DNA of 64,000 bases from Lonicera japonica (lineage: Eukaryota > Streptophyta > Magnoliopsida > Dipsacales > Caprifoliaceae), in the NCBI GenBank assembly GCA_021464415.1, contig JAKCWG010000475.1, positions 1 to 64,000 of the forward strand, read 5' to 3'. Under the pieces are notes generated by a model. It searched no databases and was not told the DNA's origin. It saw nothing but the letters and a program-made list of their open reading frames with translations. The position numbers were made by a program, and so were the translations under genes. Positions within the stretch are counted from its first letter, which is position 1. Each line of letters starts with the position of its first letter. This document shows, piece after piece, positions 11,018 through 23,033 of this stretch.

Positions 11018-12971
11018 ATGGAGATGACAGAGGCTTGCATCACTAAAGATGCTATACCCAACAAAATCCGTAAACCTAAAGAGGAAGAAGACTATGTCAT
11101 ATCAAAAGGATTTGAAGATGAATCAGATCGAAGTTCTCCACCCCTTTCTTTCCCAGAACTCGAAATGAAGATCAAGGAATCAATTGAATCCTTTGGTGGT
11201 GCTGTCTTCCCTAAGCAGAATTGGAGTGCCCCTAAAGACTCTGCTTGAATCAGTTCAACTGGAAACCTCAAATGCACCTGTTTTAACAACATTATCCTTT
11301 TGCTTTGGGCATTTGATTCAGCAGTCCATGATTTACGTCACGCTTAGGAATCATGTATAGATAAAACGTCACAGGGCCCTCAAGTTTCTTCTTTGTTTTT
11401 TGCAAGTGGTACTCGTCCCTCTGACTTGAGATGGAGTTCTGTTTTTTTGTATAAAATAAGGTCATAGTTTGAATTTCTCAATGCGAGGCTACCGGATTTT
11501 ATCCTGATATTCTCGAGAAGAAAAATGATATAATGTAGGTGTGAGAATCCGGACTTCCAACCCGTTTTTCTTATTGTCTCTATTTTTTCTCGAAAAACAT
11601 GTTTTTAGAGTCGCCGGTTTGTTTTACAAGAAAACAAACAAAAGATTGTATAAAAGACAATTTGATAATAAACTAGCTTTCATGCGTTTGAAGCCAAATA
11701 TTTATTTGATAACTTGTTTTGTTAGGGTTCGGGAACTACGTTACGAATTGGGAAGGTGTTAGGCACTCAATTCGCCCTTTCGGTTTGTTAATGGATCATG
11801 TATTTAATTCCTATTTTAGACATCTTGCAAGTAGTTTAAATAGTTTTCAAAATAGTCCAATCCAGATAAATTTAGTTTAAAACAGTATTTTAAAATCAGA
11901 CTCGAGCTTTTGCGAGCGCATACGTATTCATTCGAAGAATGAAATCAGAGTCTCGTAGTTCCATTTGTTTGAAAACTGTTTTAGTATTTTTGTTTTGTTT
12001 TGAAAACGTGTCAAAATGGATTTTAGTTTTCTTGTAAAACTTAGAAAAGACTAATTTTAAAAACAATGAACTTCTTTGCAAGTTATCTAATTTTTTGTAT
12101 TAAAACTCGTATTTAAATGCGATATTGAATTTCAGGAGAGTTGTAGAAAGACGTACGTGATTGTGCTTGAAGAAGAAATAAGAACCTTGCCTTGGTTTCC
12201 TTGCTTGTTTCCTTCTTTCTCTAGAACTTTCTCTGTCTAGAACTTACTATCTCTAAAAAACTTCTTTCTAATAATCTAAACATAGTTTTCTCTCTCCAAA
12301 ACTTACTTGAATTTTGATCCCTCAAATGAGACCCCAAGGGTCCTATTTATAGAGAAAAAATGCAGAAAAATGACATGGGTAGCCACGCGGCTGGAGGGCT
12401 GCTGCTAAGGCGTGCGGCTAAAGCTTGCGGCTCGAGACTGCGGCTTGAAGCCAACCGTACGGCTAGGAGCCAACCGTGCAGCCTGACTGGGCAGGTCGCT
12501 CCCCATCTTAGTAAGCGAAGTGGCGACATTGGTTGTGATAGATTCTTAACGCACTTGAAAGTCAAGATTTTTCCTAATGGTCTCCTATATGCATGATGAT
12601 TCAAGACTTGATGCGGAATGCTTGTTTTGTATGAAAATCCGGTTCACACGACAGTCGTGGATTGGGTGTTCACAATTGGTTGTCCGAGAATTTTTTTATC
12701 GATGAGGTGAAGCTAAAATTTGAATTGGAAAAATAAACATTTGATGTTTATCTTACAAAGGATGGGTGGGTTAAGCTTTTGGACTTCAACCCTTGGGGTG
12801 CATTTACATTACCGTAGTCGTTTAGTTGGGGGGAGCTAATGTAGAAAGCCAATTTGGTGTCTGCCCCCGCTTTGAAAACCGCACTCCCTTATGATTATTT
12901 GGATACTAGTGTTGGCAGTGGTTGGGACTAATTCTTGAGGAATGGTGACGACGAGTTGTGGCGACATAATC
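11018..12971 (+). pseudogene. CDC123 (D123)-like retro-pseudogene
   Basis: Decayed intron-less copy of a gene for CDC123, an ATP-grasp-fold chaperone that helps assemble translation initiation factor eIF2. Readable blocks in family order are SPPLSFPELEMKIKESIESF and GGAVFPKQNWSAPKDSA (to 11248), ISSTGNLKCT after a stop replacing Trp, SAVHDLRHA, then ISQ.EATGFYPDILEKKNDI (about 11476-11534). After an inserted LTR come FFIDEVKLKFELE, TFDVYLTKDGWVKLLDFNPW and GAFTLP, then LKTALPYDYLDTSVGSGWD (to about 12935). At least six stops and several frame changes make it non-functional. The absence of introns suggests a processed copy. The conserved N-terminal part is not visible, so the copy is 5'-truncated or diverged. 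The 3' end is cut by the solo LTR at 12972. Confidence 0.85.
11540..12674. mobile_element. LTR-like insertion within the CDC123 pseudogene
   Basis: About 1.1 kb separates two parts of the CDC123-like reading that are adjacent in the protein family (..KKNDI and REFFIDEVKLKF). The insertion starts TGTGAGAATCCGG and ends ..GGGTGTTCACA, LTR-like TGTGA/TCACA edges, and includes a CTATTTATAG box (12346-12355). No clean target duplication was found, so the boundaries are approximate. The GC-rich open frames near 12350-12600 lie inside it on both strands and are not credible genes. Confidence 0.5.
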
Positions 12972-14479
12972 TGTAGGTCGGAAAATACCCTAGAGGGGGG
13001 GGGGGTGAATAGGGATTTTAAAACTTAATCGTATTTTTAAATCAATTTGAAATTATTATGTCTATATTTATCAAGCAATCAGCAACAAAGATAATTCCAA
13101 GCACAATGAACAAATAGCACAATATAATAGAGTAAGAGATAGAAAGATAGAACCGATCAAAGTCGAAGATTTTTTGTCCACACGGTTCGGCTTGTTCCCC
13201 CTACTCCGCGCTCGGTTAGGTCCCCGAGAATTTCCACTATAACCGATCCCCTTCCGGGTGAAGATCAAACCTCTACAAGTGTATTCTTATCACACACTCT
13301 CACAAGTATTGAAAACACCTTCAATACTTTCACAAGAAATCCCTCTTGCTAATTCTATGAGATACACCTCTCACAAAAATGATTTGAACAAATTTTGGTG
13401 ACTAACACCAATGTACAATATCTCTCTTGTGTATAACAAAATACAAATGAAGCTCACACTAAGAGATATCAAAATTGATCAAAAATATATAGCTCAAAAA
13501 TGAAGAATATGATCAATAATACTTGAATAACTTTGTATATATGTAAAATAAGTTTGTAGAATGATTCAAGTATGTTAAAACATGTCTAAGACATCATATT
13601 TATAGCTTACAAAATCATATGGCCGTTGGGGATGATTAAGAGAGGTTTTGGCTCCAAGGTATACATTTTCAAACTTTCCAACAGCTAGTTTTGACAAAAA
13701 AATTCAAACTTGTTTTGTTAATTTCTCCCAATTTGACCGTTCGATCATGCTCAAATTTTAGTCAAAATTGCCAAGAGATGTTGTCTAACTACTGTACAAT
13801 TTTCAAAATGATCGGAATTCGGGAAGGCCTCCATTTTACCGTTAGATTAAAACTGGGCAAAAATTGAGCGAATTTTAAACGAAAAATAAAAATATTTTTC
13901 CAATTTAATAATTTAGTTCCAAATAAAATTCTAATGATTTTTGAACCTCAAATATATGTTTCTAAGATACCCATTTTTATTATAACTTAAAATATGATCA
14001 TTTAAAATTAATATGAATTTATTTTGAAACTCGATTTTTGTAAAATGATGTTTTTCAAATAAATTCAATTTCAAGCTAGTTTGAATCAATCTTTAAAAGA
14101 TGCATGAATATGTTTGAGCTATAGGAATTTGATCAATAAAGTATCTTTACATAAAATCTAAGCACTCACTCCATTTAATGATAATTCGAGTCTTCGTGAT
14201 GCTTGATTTTCTTGTGCGTATCTTTACTTGTTTGATGTTCTTGATCCTTTTTTGGTTTTGATTCTTTGTGAAGCACATGGAGATCATTTGAGTTCATTTC
14301 TTGTGAGTGAAAGCATTTGTGGAGCTTTGTGTGAGAGTTTGATTATATCGGTTTGACGTCACACTTGGTTGGAAAAGATATCGACTAATGGCTATCATCA
14401 TTGGAACAACCAAGTTAAATAACACTATATTAACTTATTGTAATTATCAAAATAAGATTAATTGACTTTAAGGTCAACA
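12972..14479 (-). mobile_element. Solo LTR with perfect 5-bp target duplication
   Basis: Read on the minus strand it starts TGTTGACCTTAAAGTC and ends TTCCGACCTACA, like the LTRs at 249 and 5217. It is flanked by TAATC on both sides (12967-12971 and 14480-14484). There is no internal region, so it is a solo LTR. It landed in the 3' part of the CDC123-like pseudogene. A 10-G run at about 13000-13010 matches the C-run near the end of the other family members. Confidence 0.9.
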
Positions 14480-15395
14480 TAATCCATTTGCTGAGGCAGA
14501 TGCTTAAGGACTGGACTTGACTCAGTCTTTCCAAGGTTGTTATGGCAATTGGCAAGTCAATTTTTAAAATTTTTGCTAAGATTTTAGCAATGTATTGTTT
14601 GAGTAGGGTATTATTTCTAGCATTATGATTTTATGAACTGAGAAATTAAACCTGAGGCTTATGCTCTGTACTCGGGCGCTTGTTTTTTGGATTATTATTT
14701 CTTAACTAGGAACAGTTGGTAAATGCAATAAAGTTGCACAAAGTTTGTCCCCAATGTCCGACAAGTGTAATGCCATGAACTTATGTTAAATTTATATTGT
14801 GCAAATTGATCTAAAGACATTAATCATAATGAGAAAAACTAAGGGCCTGATTGGTTGCATAAATTTATCTAATTTCATAAATTGTTTCATTGTAAATTTG
14901 ACAATTGTGAATTGGTTTATTTTCAATTTACATGTGTTTGGAAAATCTAAGTATGAATACAAATATTATAAATTAACTAATTTCAAGGTGTTTAGCAATT
15001 AAAACTTGAATAACTTTGCTAATCTTAAGCATTATAATAGCTTTTACAGACATTTTTTTGTTTATATGCGCCCATATTCGATTTTTTACCAACATAATTT
15101 TTTTATAGTGCCTCAATCTAACATATTTGAATTATTTTTTCAAGGAGAAAAATATTCAGCAAAAACTAAACCACATAATTCAAATAGAATCTCCAAAATT
15201 CACTAAGCAAAGTATGAGCATAAAACCACGATATAATACGATTATACAAATAATAAAATATGATCCAAGCTAAATATATCATAATCAACATAAAAATTTA
15301 TACTATGTCTAAAATCATAAAATAGACAAACTCAATTACTTAAGATAATCATTCCACATATTAATTGCAATGAAATCCTGTAATGCTTTGGCTTC

Positions 15396-15602
15396 TTAAA
15401 GCTGTCTTTTGATCGACGATCTTTGTACAGTTTCATGAGACTGGCCTTTTGATTGGATGCCGCGATCAGTGTTTTGTACCTGAGAATTATATTCTTCGCA
15501 AACCCAATCATCGCCCCCACATTCTACGCGAATATGGTTATGCAAAACACATAGTGCGACAACTAATTTAGCTTGAGTAGGAAATGAAAATGGGTGTGAC
15601 AT
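15396..15602 (-). pseudogene. Harbinger transposase C-terminal remnant
   Basis: Minus-strand reading FPTQAKLVVALCVLHNHIRV matches the conserved end of Harbinger/DDE_4 transposases, where LACCVLHNFI is the usual core. An acidic DDW.CEEYN segment follows. It lies directly behind the Myb/SANT remnant, so the catalytic core between them has been deleted. Confidence 0.65.
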
Positions 15603-15603
15603 C

Positions 15604-15823
15604 TTTAAAATAGCAAAGTGTGCCTTGAGAATGCCCGATTCTTGATTTGAGGTACATCCAAATTCATATTAAACTTAGTATTTATAGCTTGTGTGACCTT
15701 TTGATAGACTTGACTCTTGAAACCACTTTAAGTTATTCTTCCTTCATTATAATGCTCAATAAAAAGTTCCTCTAAGTATTCATCACGCGATGACACCCAC
15801 TCCGCCTTTGATCGAAATTCCAT
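15604..15823 (-). pseudogene. Myb/SANT-like protein of a Harbinger element, remnant
   Basis: From an ATG at 15823 one frame reads MEFRSKAEWVSSRDEYLEEL, then HYNEGRIT, a stop, SGFKSQVYQKVTQAINTKFN and VPQIKNR. The Trp, the acidic helix and the GF..Q.......FN..........K spacing fit the Myb/SANT-like domain of Harbinger ORF1 and its host relatives. One in-frame stop and loss of the rest of the protein make it non-functional. Confidence 0.6.
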
Positions 15824-16780
15824 TGTATCTTGTGAATTTATAATGTTAGGCCTTCCAATCATATATATGAATAAAATAAGGTTATTAGACTAACTATTTT
15901 AATTTTTTGTGATTTATGTGTGGTAGTCACTAAAAGCAAACAGTGGCTAATGTCAAAATCACCCAAAGGCCAAAACAAGACAAAAACTATAAAAGAGTAG
16001 AGCAAAGCACTTTAATAAACTGCCACCCAAAACAAAAACTAAAAAGGCAACTCAACCAACAAACATTAATCCCTACTACATTTAGGATACAACATGTAAT
16101 ATAGGAAACCATGTATTTCATAAGTATTTTACACATAAAAAAACACAGATCTCTACATTATAGAAGGAAAGGTACGAACCAAAACAGAAGTTTAACATGG
16201 ACCCAAATATGTACATAGACACATGCTATTGTTTGCAGGGGCATGGAAAGTAACCCCCCAATAATACCATGAGAATGAAGAGAATGTGACAAACGATTAA
16301 GGATGTAAATGGATCGGATACGGACTGGATACCACACTATAAGATAAAAATTACCATAGAATAACCTTCAACTGAAGAAAATCCCAAATTTAAAAACCCT
16401 AGAACAAAATTGCCAATAGTTTTCAAAATTTGTTTGAAACCCTAGGCAAATTGTAAGAGAAGAGAAGAGGGAGAGGGAGAGGAAGAGAAGAGAAGAGGAA
16501 GAGGAAGAGGGATAAGAGAAGAGAAGGGGAGAGACGTACCTCTGTGTATATCAATTTGGGATGTCGAGGCGACAAGGCGAGAATCGTCTAATTTAGAATA
16601 GGAGTAATTCTAGGTTGGTTGAAAAATTACTTAATTTATGTTTTTATGAATGCACTTAAATGGTTTAATTTTAAACTAAACAATTTATACAAACCAAACA
16701 CTAATAGTTAAAATAGTTGTTAATAAGTTAATTTTAAATGAGTTAATTGACAATTTAAGGGTCAACCAAACGGGTCCTAA

Positions 16781-17374
16781 GTGTTTTGATAGTTGTATTA
16801 TTAGCTATACAAATTTGCTATTGTGAGTTAGATTATGCAGCACAATATTTTCTTGCAGTCATATTTTCTTCGGTGGCTTTTATTAATGTACCAAAGTTTG
16901 GTAGAATTAGATGGTATTCAAATATATTCATAGAGAAGTGCAAGATTGATTGATGATTTTGCTTGGAGGTTAAATGATACCAGAAAGTGGCCCAAATGAA
17001 TGAATCTGTTTGTTTGATGGATTTTAAGAACTCATCATAAAAATTGACTACTACTTCCCCACAAGAATCCTTAGAATCAATCACTTTCTAAAACAACAAT
17101 GATTCCCATTAAAATTTAGGATGAGAAATTTTAGATTACACAAATTGTTATTTATCATGGTCTGGGATGAACTTGTCATGTTCGCGAAATGCTATACACA
17201 ATTAATCAAATTCTTGGTGTTAGATTGTAGGTAAATTGCAGTATTGTACTCCACCCAAAATTATTATGAAATTAGTTATTTTCTTGTTTATTACAGCCGC
17301 TAATCTTATTAAAAGAAAAGAAAAAATTACTTAAAAAGACTTGGTTGATGTAGTAGTAATTTAGTAGTAGTTAT
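16781..17374. other. Intergenic, no gene recognised
   Basis: AT-rich. An 83-codon minus-strand frame (17084-16833) shows no recognisable domain or clear codon structure and is not called. Confidence 0.45.
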
Positions 17375-17383
17375 GTTAACTAA

Positions 17384-19119
17384 GAGTTAATAACACTTTT
17401 GACCCTCGAAATATACTAGTAGTTTCACTTTTGTCCCTAATGTTTCGATTTGGGCGTATTAAACCCCAAAGTTTAGAAATTGTTTCAATGTAGTCCAATT
17501 AGTAACTCCCGTTAAGTTTTTTAACGGAATTAACATGTGGGGCCATATAATTTCTATTCCAATTTTTTGGTAAAATTTTGCGTCGCAATTTTTGACCTCT
17601 AGATGATCAAATTTGAAAAAATGCTGAACTGCAATATTAGAACTCTTGAAATTCTCTTCATGATACACTCAAGAAACTCGTGATTTAGAGTCTCGAGGAA
17701 AAAAATTTCTTTAAAAATTATTTGAATACTTTAGATATCCTGTCTTACAAAGTCAACAAAGTTAAGCATTATAACCCGTAACCCAATTTTTTTATTTTTA
17801 ATCTCTAAGCTTATTTTTTCCATATAATTTATATTCAGATCATTTTACAAAATTTATGTGTTGTCAATTTAATGGTTGTTATACCCAATTACGACTTAAT
17901 TCTTCTTTTTATTTTTAAGTTTTTTTTTTGTTTTAATATTTTAAAATTTTAATTTTTGGAAATATATAATTAATGGATACTAAAAGTAAAATGGAGATGA
18001 TGATATCCATTCTTCAGGGATATTGGCTTCAGTACATCTAATCAGCTATTTTACTTTTAACCTCCTTCAATTATAGATTTTCAATAATTAAGTTTTTAAA
18101 AGATTAAGAAAAAAAATTTAAGCTAAAAGAATAATTAGGCCTCAATTGGGTTTATCATTCATTAAATTGACAATAGATATATTGAGTAAAATGACTTTAA
18201 TGTAAATTATATGGAGAAAATAGGTTTAGAGAGAGAAAAAAATGAGTTTGCATTTTAATATTTTTTCACATATGCCTACAATGACTCAAATAATTTTTAA
18301 ACCATAATTTTCTCTTCGAGACTCAGAATCATGGGTTTCTTGAGTGTATCACGAAGAGAATTTCGAGAGTTTCAATTTTGTAGTTCAACATTTTTTCAAA
18401 TTCGATCATTTAGAGGTCCGAAATTGTGATACAAAATTTCACCAGAAAAATGAAAAAGAAATTATATGGCTCCACATAGGGGTGTGCACGGTTCGATTAA
18501 CCGAACCGTGCGGCTTGACCGACAACCGAATTGACCATCTCGGTTTCTTAACATCAAAAACCGAAACAGAACCGACATGGAAGAAAACCGATCGGTTTCG
18601 GTTAAGGTCGGTTGCGGTTCGGTTTCGGTTTTAGCAAAGGGAGATTAGAGATGAAGATTTCAATTTCAAAACTCCATTAATTTGTTAAGGAAACTCAATT
18701 AATTTGTTAAGGAAACCTTAATTTGCAGCATATGAAGTATAAATTGAAGCTTAGGGATTTTTTATTCGGTGAATTTATATGTTCGGTTCGGTTCAGTTTT
18801 TGACCGGTTTGCTTTGTCAAAACCGCAAACCGAACCGAGATCAGTCGGTTCCCTAATAAGCAAACCTAAATTGAACCGCAACTAAAAAAGACTGACGGTT
18901 TCGGGCCGGGCCGGGTCGGTTCGGTTTTTTGGTTTTTCGGTTTTGCTGCACACCCCTAGCTCCACATGTTAATTCTGTTGAAAAAACTGAATGGAAGTTA
19001 CTAATTTGGCTACATTGAAACAATTTCTAAATTTTGGAGTTTAATGCGCCCAAATCGAAACATTAGGGACAAAAGTGAAACTACTAGCATACTTCAGGGG
19101 TCAAAAGTATTACTAACTC
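17384..19119. mobile_element. Mutator-like foldback element with about 300-bp inverted arms
   Basis: The left arm (about 17384-17705) and right arm (about 18310-18476 plus 18967-19119) are inverted copies. They start GAGTTAATAACACTTTTGACC and end ..TTACTAACTC. Flanks GTTAACTAA (17375-17383) and ATTAACTAA (19120-19128) form a 9-bp target duplication with one mismatch, as for Mutator-like elements. The right arm is interrupted by the hAT-like element at 18477-18958. No transposase is visible. Because the arms are inverted, the same peptide-like frame appears on the minus strand at 17668 and on the plus strand at 18344. Confidence 0.75.
18477..18958. mobile_element. hAT-like MITE nested in the foldback element
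   Basis: Terminal repeats TAGGGGTGTGCA and TGCACACCCCTA, flanked by perfect 8-bp duplications GCTCCACA (18469-18476 and 18959-18966). Eight-base duplications and short inverted ends fit the hAT superfamily. The interior is rich in CGGTTCGGTT-type repeats and their inverse, giving strong self-complementarity. It is 482 bp and non-coding. Confidence 0.88.
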
Positions 19120-19128
19120 ATTAACTAA

Positions 19129-20603
19129 ATTTCTTGATTGGTTATAATGCTCTTATTGGGACAACCTTGGGGTTGACTTTGATTATTGACATTGTCAAAT
19201 TAATGATTTGCTCTTGGCATTGTCAAAATAAAAATAATATTTGAAGTTTAATACGATTGAAGTTTAAAGAAAAAAAAATGAGGATAAAAAGAGAGAAACA
19301 AATGAAAGTAAAACCTTGATTAGTTTAAATTTGGACCCTTGATCTGACTGTGTTTGATAGCCATTATTTTCTCTAGAAAATGGGAGTTTTCCATCGAAAT
19401 TCCCACTTTTAGTGTGTTTGATTGGATTTTATATTTTAGGTGGTCAAATTCTAACTTTGAGCTGATGTGACATTATTTTCCTCCAAAAGCTAGAAAATAT
19501 TTTTTAAGGGGGAGGAGGTTTTATTTTCTAGGTAAGCTAGAAAATCCCTTTACTCTCCATTTTTTTGGTATAATATATTTGATAATAAGATAGAAAAATG
19601 CATAATCACCCATAAATATTTTTTCATGTATCTTTGAAAATTAATTTAACAATATGAAAAAAATTAATTTTATATTTTTTAAATTAGAGGACATATTTAT
19701 TTATCACTGCTATATATTATATTCTTTATTATTATCATTGTTATGCTCCGAAATTTATGTTTAATTTAGAATATCAAAAAAAAATTACTTTATTTTTATG
19801 TATATATATATATATTTATTTTTAACATATCTCAAATTCCATCTAGAAAAGGCACAAGTTACATTGCAAATAATAACTAATAAACAATAAAAATTGAAAA
19901 ATGTTACAATTTCTATAGAAAATAATAGTTATCACACACTAAAAGATGAAAAAGTACAACATTTTTCAGGTACAAAATTAAGGCAATCAAACACATTTAA
20001 TTGACATTTTTCATACAACTTAATTCTAGGCAATTCAATTGCCTAAAACTTATTTTTTTTCCATACAAATTACATGCTTGTAATCAAACGCACCCTAAAT
20101 GTTATTGGTAGTTTTTGTACTATATTAGTATTATTTTGATTTTTTGTGTAATGGTACAATTGGTAATGGTATCATACGGTAATATTGTGGCAATATTAAT
20201 ATTTCGGTACAATATGGTATACCGTTAGTAATAATTTTGAGTACCAATATTGTATCAAAAAAATACAATTCTAGCTAGTATTGTATCATTACTAAATTTA
20301 AATACATTTTTATAATAGTACCATATGGTATAATTTAAAATAATATATTTGGTACAATTTCACACACTTACTTTAAAGTCTTAGAGATGACGTATATACT
20401 GGTTTGGTGCTACATATTTGCTTTGGCAATATAGTGACCTGCCCAAACCAATTCTTAGTTAAAATGTTTAACTATTAGGAACTTCACTTCAACTTAAATA
20501 TTTGTTTGAGAAAAAGTACTACTAATAGTTCTAGAAATTAGTACAAGAAATGAGAACATATGAACTGAACCAAAATCTGACCTGCCGGATAGTATTTTTT
20601 ACC
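19129..20603. other. AT-rich region with a candidate TIR pair
   Basis: AGTGTGTTTGATT (19408) and AATCAAACGCACCCT (ending at 20095) form an imperfect inverted pair of the kind bounding PIF-like MITEs, but no matching target duplication was found. Downstream (20100-20360) is a tract of GGTACAATAT/ATACCG motifs. No gene was recognised. Confidence 0.35.
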
Positions 20604-20611
20604 GTCATAAT

Positions 20612-21269
20612 TAGGGGTGTTCAAAAACTGAACCAAACCGTTAAACCGAATAAATTGGATCGTAAAATAGACCGATTTGGACCGAACCATTTGAATTCGG
20701 TCCGGTTCAGTCCAAATTTTGAAGGACTGAAATGGTTTGATTCGGTCCGGTCTTCTGTCTTGCATTTTAATACTTCGGTCGGACTGGACCGATTTTAATA
20801 TATATATATATATTTAGATATATATTATTAATATATAATATTAATATACACTACGTACACTACTACCTGTTCCTGTTGCTTCTCTACTAACTCCAAAATT
20901 TATATTATGCCTTTTTCTTTTGTTTTGTTTTAAATATCCACGGGAGTTGTTTTTTTTTTTTTGTTTTTTTTAAATTTAATTTGTGTTTGTTTGGTTCCGC
21001 ATAATCTTCTGTTTTAATGTTAAAAGGAAAATCACTGTGTGTGGATTTGATTTTGGTTGGTGCCTGCAGAAATCTCTGTTCCAACTTTGTAGTGAAATAA
21101 TTTGTTTTCAAAAATAGTTAGATTAAGGCATTATTTATGTGAAAATAATCTTATGTTTGATCAATTTATTTTTATGTGAGAATAATCTATTTAAGAGCTC
21201 TTCTTCCACTTTAAAGTTGAACTATTATTTTTTTAATTTAATTATTTTAAGTTTATTAATTAGATGCTA

Positions 21270-21306
<37 letters not shown>

Positions 21307-21616
21307 TTTTGGTAGATGTGGCTATGAACAACCCACATAAATTGCGAAGAAAACAATCCATATAATATTGTTGTGCAAAAATTTCTTTTTGATCCAATAA
21401 AATTTTTGGGCTAAAAAAAAAGCCTAGACCGAATGGACCGTCCGGAACTGACTGAACAGACCGACCGGAACTGAACCGAACTGGTTTGGTCTGGTCCGGT
21501 CCAGTCTTCACATGCGTTTCGGTCCGGTCCGGTCTTCTAATTTTTAGGACCAAAATATCCGGTTTGGTCCGATCCTATGCAATTCGGTCCGGTTAACCGG
21601 ACCGTGCACACCCCTA
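20612..21616. mobile_element. hAT-like element, second copy
   Basis: Ends TAGGGGTGTTCA and TGCACACCCCTA with flanks GTCATAAT (20604-20611) and GTCATAAC (21617-21624), an 8-bp duplication with one mismatch. About 1.0 kb. GGTCCGGTC/ACCGAAC repeats cluster at both ends and an AT-rich middle holds (TA)n at 21277-21300. It has no coding capacity. Same family as the elements at 18477 and 47954. Confidence 0.8.
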
Positions 21617-21624
21617 GTCATAAC

Positions 21625-23033
21625 AACTACTATTTTTTTATTTTTTATTTTGGTTCAAGGGTATCCTTTAGGAATATTCGAGTCAATTTTAGCGCACATC
21701 AACTAATCTTCATTTGGGTACGTAACCGTCTTTAGCCAAGCATTTATTTTTTTTCTTTAAACTTCAATCTATCAAATATTTATCTTCAAATATCGAATAT
21801 TTATCTTCATTTTTTCCTAATCGTATTAAATTTTAATCTTTCAGCTTCAAAGTATTTGATAGATGTATATATGTTAATTTATAATGCAACAATATTTATA
21901 CATGATTTAGTGTTCTTGGAACAATTGATTGCAAAAACTTAATTAAAAGCCAGTAAAAGAAACTTAATTGTTTCGTTTTAACCAAAAATGCTCACTGTCC
22001 ACATACTTTTTTTTTCTTTCAGGATTGTAGTTTAGGTAACGTACCGTACCGATATTTCAATATACCAAAAATTTTGGTATGGTAATAAATTTTAGTGTAC
22101 AAATTTTCAGTACGGTATACTTGATACGATACAATATTGTCCTAAAGCCATCCTTACTTTAAAACATAATTTATGATCGGTCAATGGGTAGTTTCACTAG
22201 TTTGCTTTAGCGGAAGCCAAAACTATTTTGGCAATAGCAATAGCTGTTCCCTTCGCGTTAGTTAATTGTCTAATATTTGATGGAATTTTTATTTTTATGT
22301 AGTGGATTCATAACATTTTTTTTTTCCGACAGGAATAAAAGAAAATTATTTACCACAGGATTTAGGCCATTAATAATAATTTTCGTTCCGTTCTAAAGAA
22401 GTCAAGTCCCCTCGTACCCCTGGCTGGCTTACTTTTGTACCCAGCTGTTGATTACTTTTGTTTTCAATTCTAAAACCAGATTAATTTAAAAGACATAATT
22501 CTCTCTCTCTCTAAATCTAATTTTCATTTTTTCACATCATATATATATACATAGATAGATATTTAAATTTCTTAAATATATATATATATATATATATATA
22601 TTTTGGCGTTAATAATAAAAATCATATATGCCATTATTCCGTTCACATTCCATTCGTAAATAATTTTCTCTTTATTAAAAATTAGAAATTCTAGTTATTA
22701 CGCACGGAAATATCTTTGATACAAAGCTTGCCTTATATAATTGACTATGAGATTCCTATAAATTAATTACAAAAAATAAATTTTACCCTGTAAATTGATT
22801 TCCTGAATCTTTCACTTTTCCTTCCAGTTGTCCTTCTCATTGTACTTTCCTAACACATAATACATATTTTATATATACAGCTATATTCTAGTGTGTACAC
22901 TCAAACACATATTTTATATCTATATTTATTTATGAAAATTAATGGTATATAACTAGTATATTTTCTCTCTTGCCATCAACAATTTGTTCTATCGAGAAAA
23001 GAATTTCTTGGTTTCGATCCAAGGTTTTCTACA
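21625..23033. other. Upstream region of the CaaX protein gene
   Basis: AT-rich non-coding DNA with (CT)n at about 22501-22512 and (TA)n at 22577-22601. A 5'-UTR-like CT-rich leader (22965-23033) precedes the start codon at 23034. TATATATA motifs at about 22870-22880 could serve as a TATA box, but position alone supports that. Confidence 0.4.

Larger units (their letters stand above)
14843..16777 (-). mobile_element. PIF/Harbinger DNA transposon, internally deleted
   Basis: Imperfect terminal inverted repeats GGGCCTGATTGGTTG and CAACCAAACGGGTCC, flanked by TAA on both sides (14840-14842, 16778-16780). Inside, on the minus strand, are remnants of both Harbinger genes: a Myb/SANT-like DNA-binding protein and the transposase C-terminus. 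At 1.9 kb it is shorter than an autonomous element and its frames carry stops, so it is non-autonomous now. A purine-rich GAGAGGAAGAG tract lies at about 16450-16530. Confidence 0.8.

Noticed and set aside
12347..12604. GC-rich overlapping frames on both strands
   Set aside because: They lie inside an LTR-like insertion and mirror each other. Composition comes from a local GCGGCT repeat, with no domain.
17459..17668. 69-codon minus-strand frame resembling a plus-strand frame at 18344
   Set aside because: The two are the inverted arms of one foldback transposon, not a gene pair.
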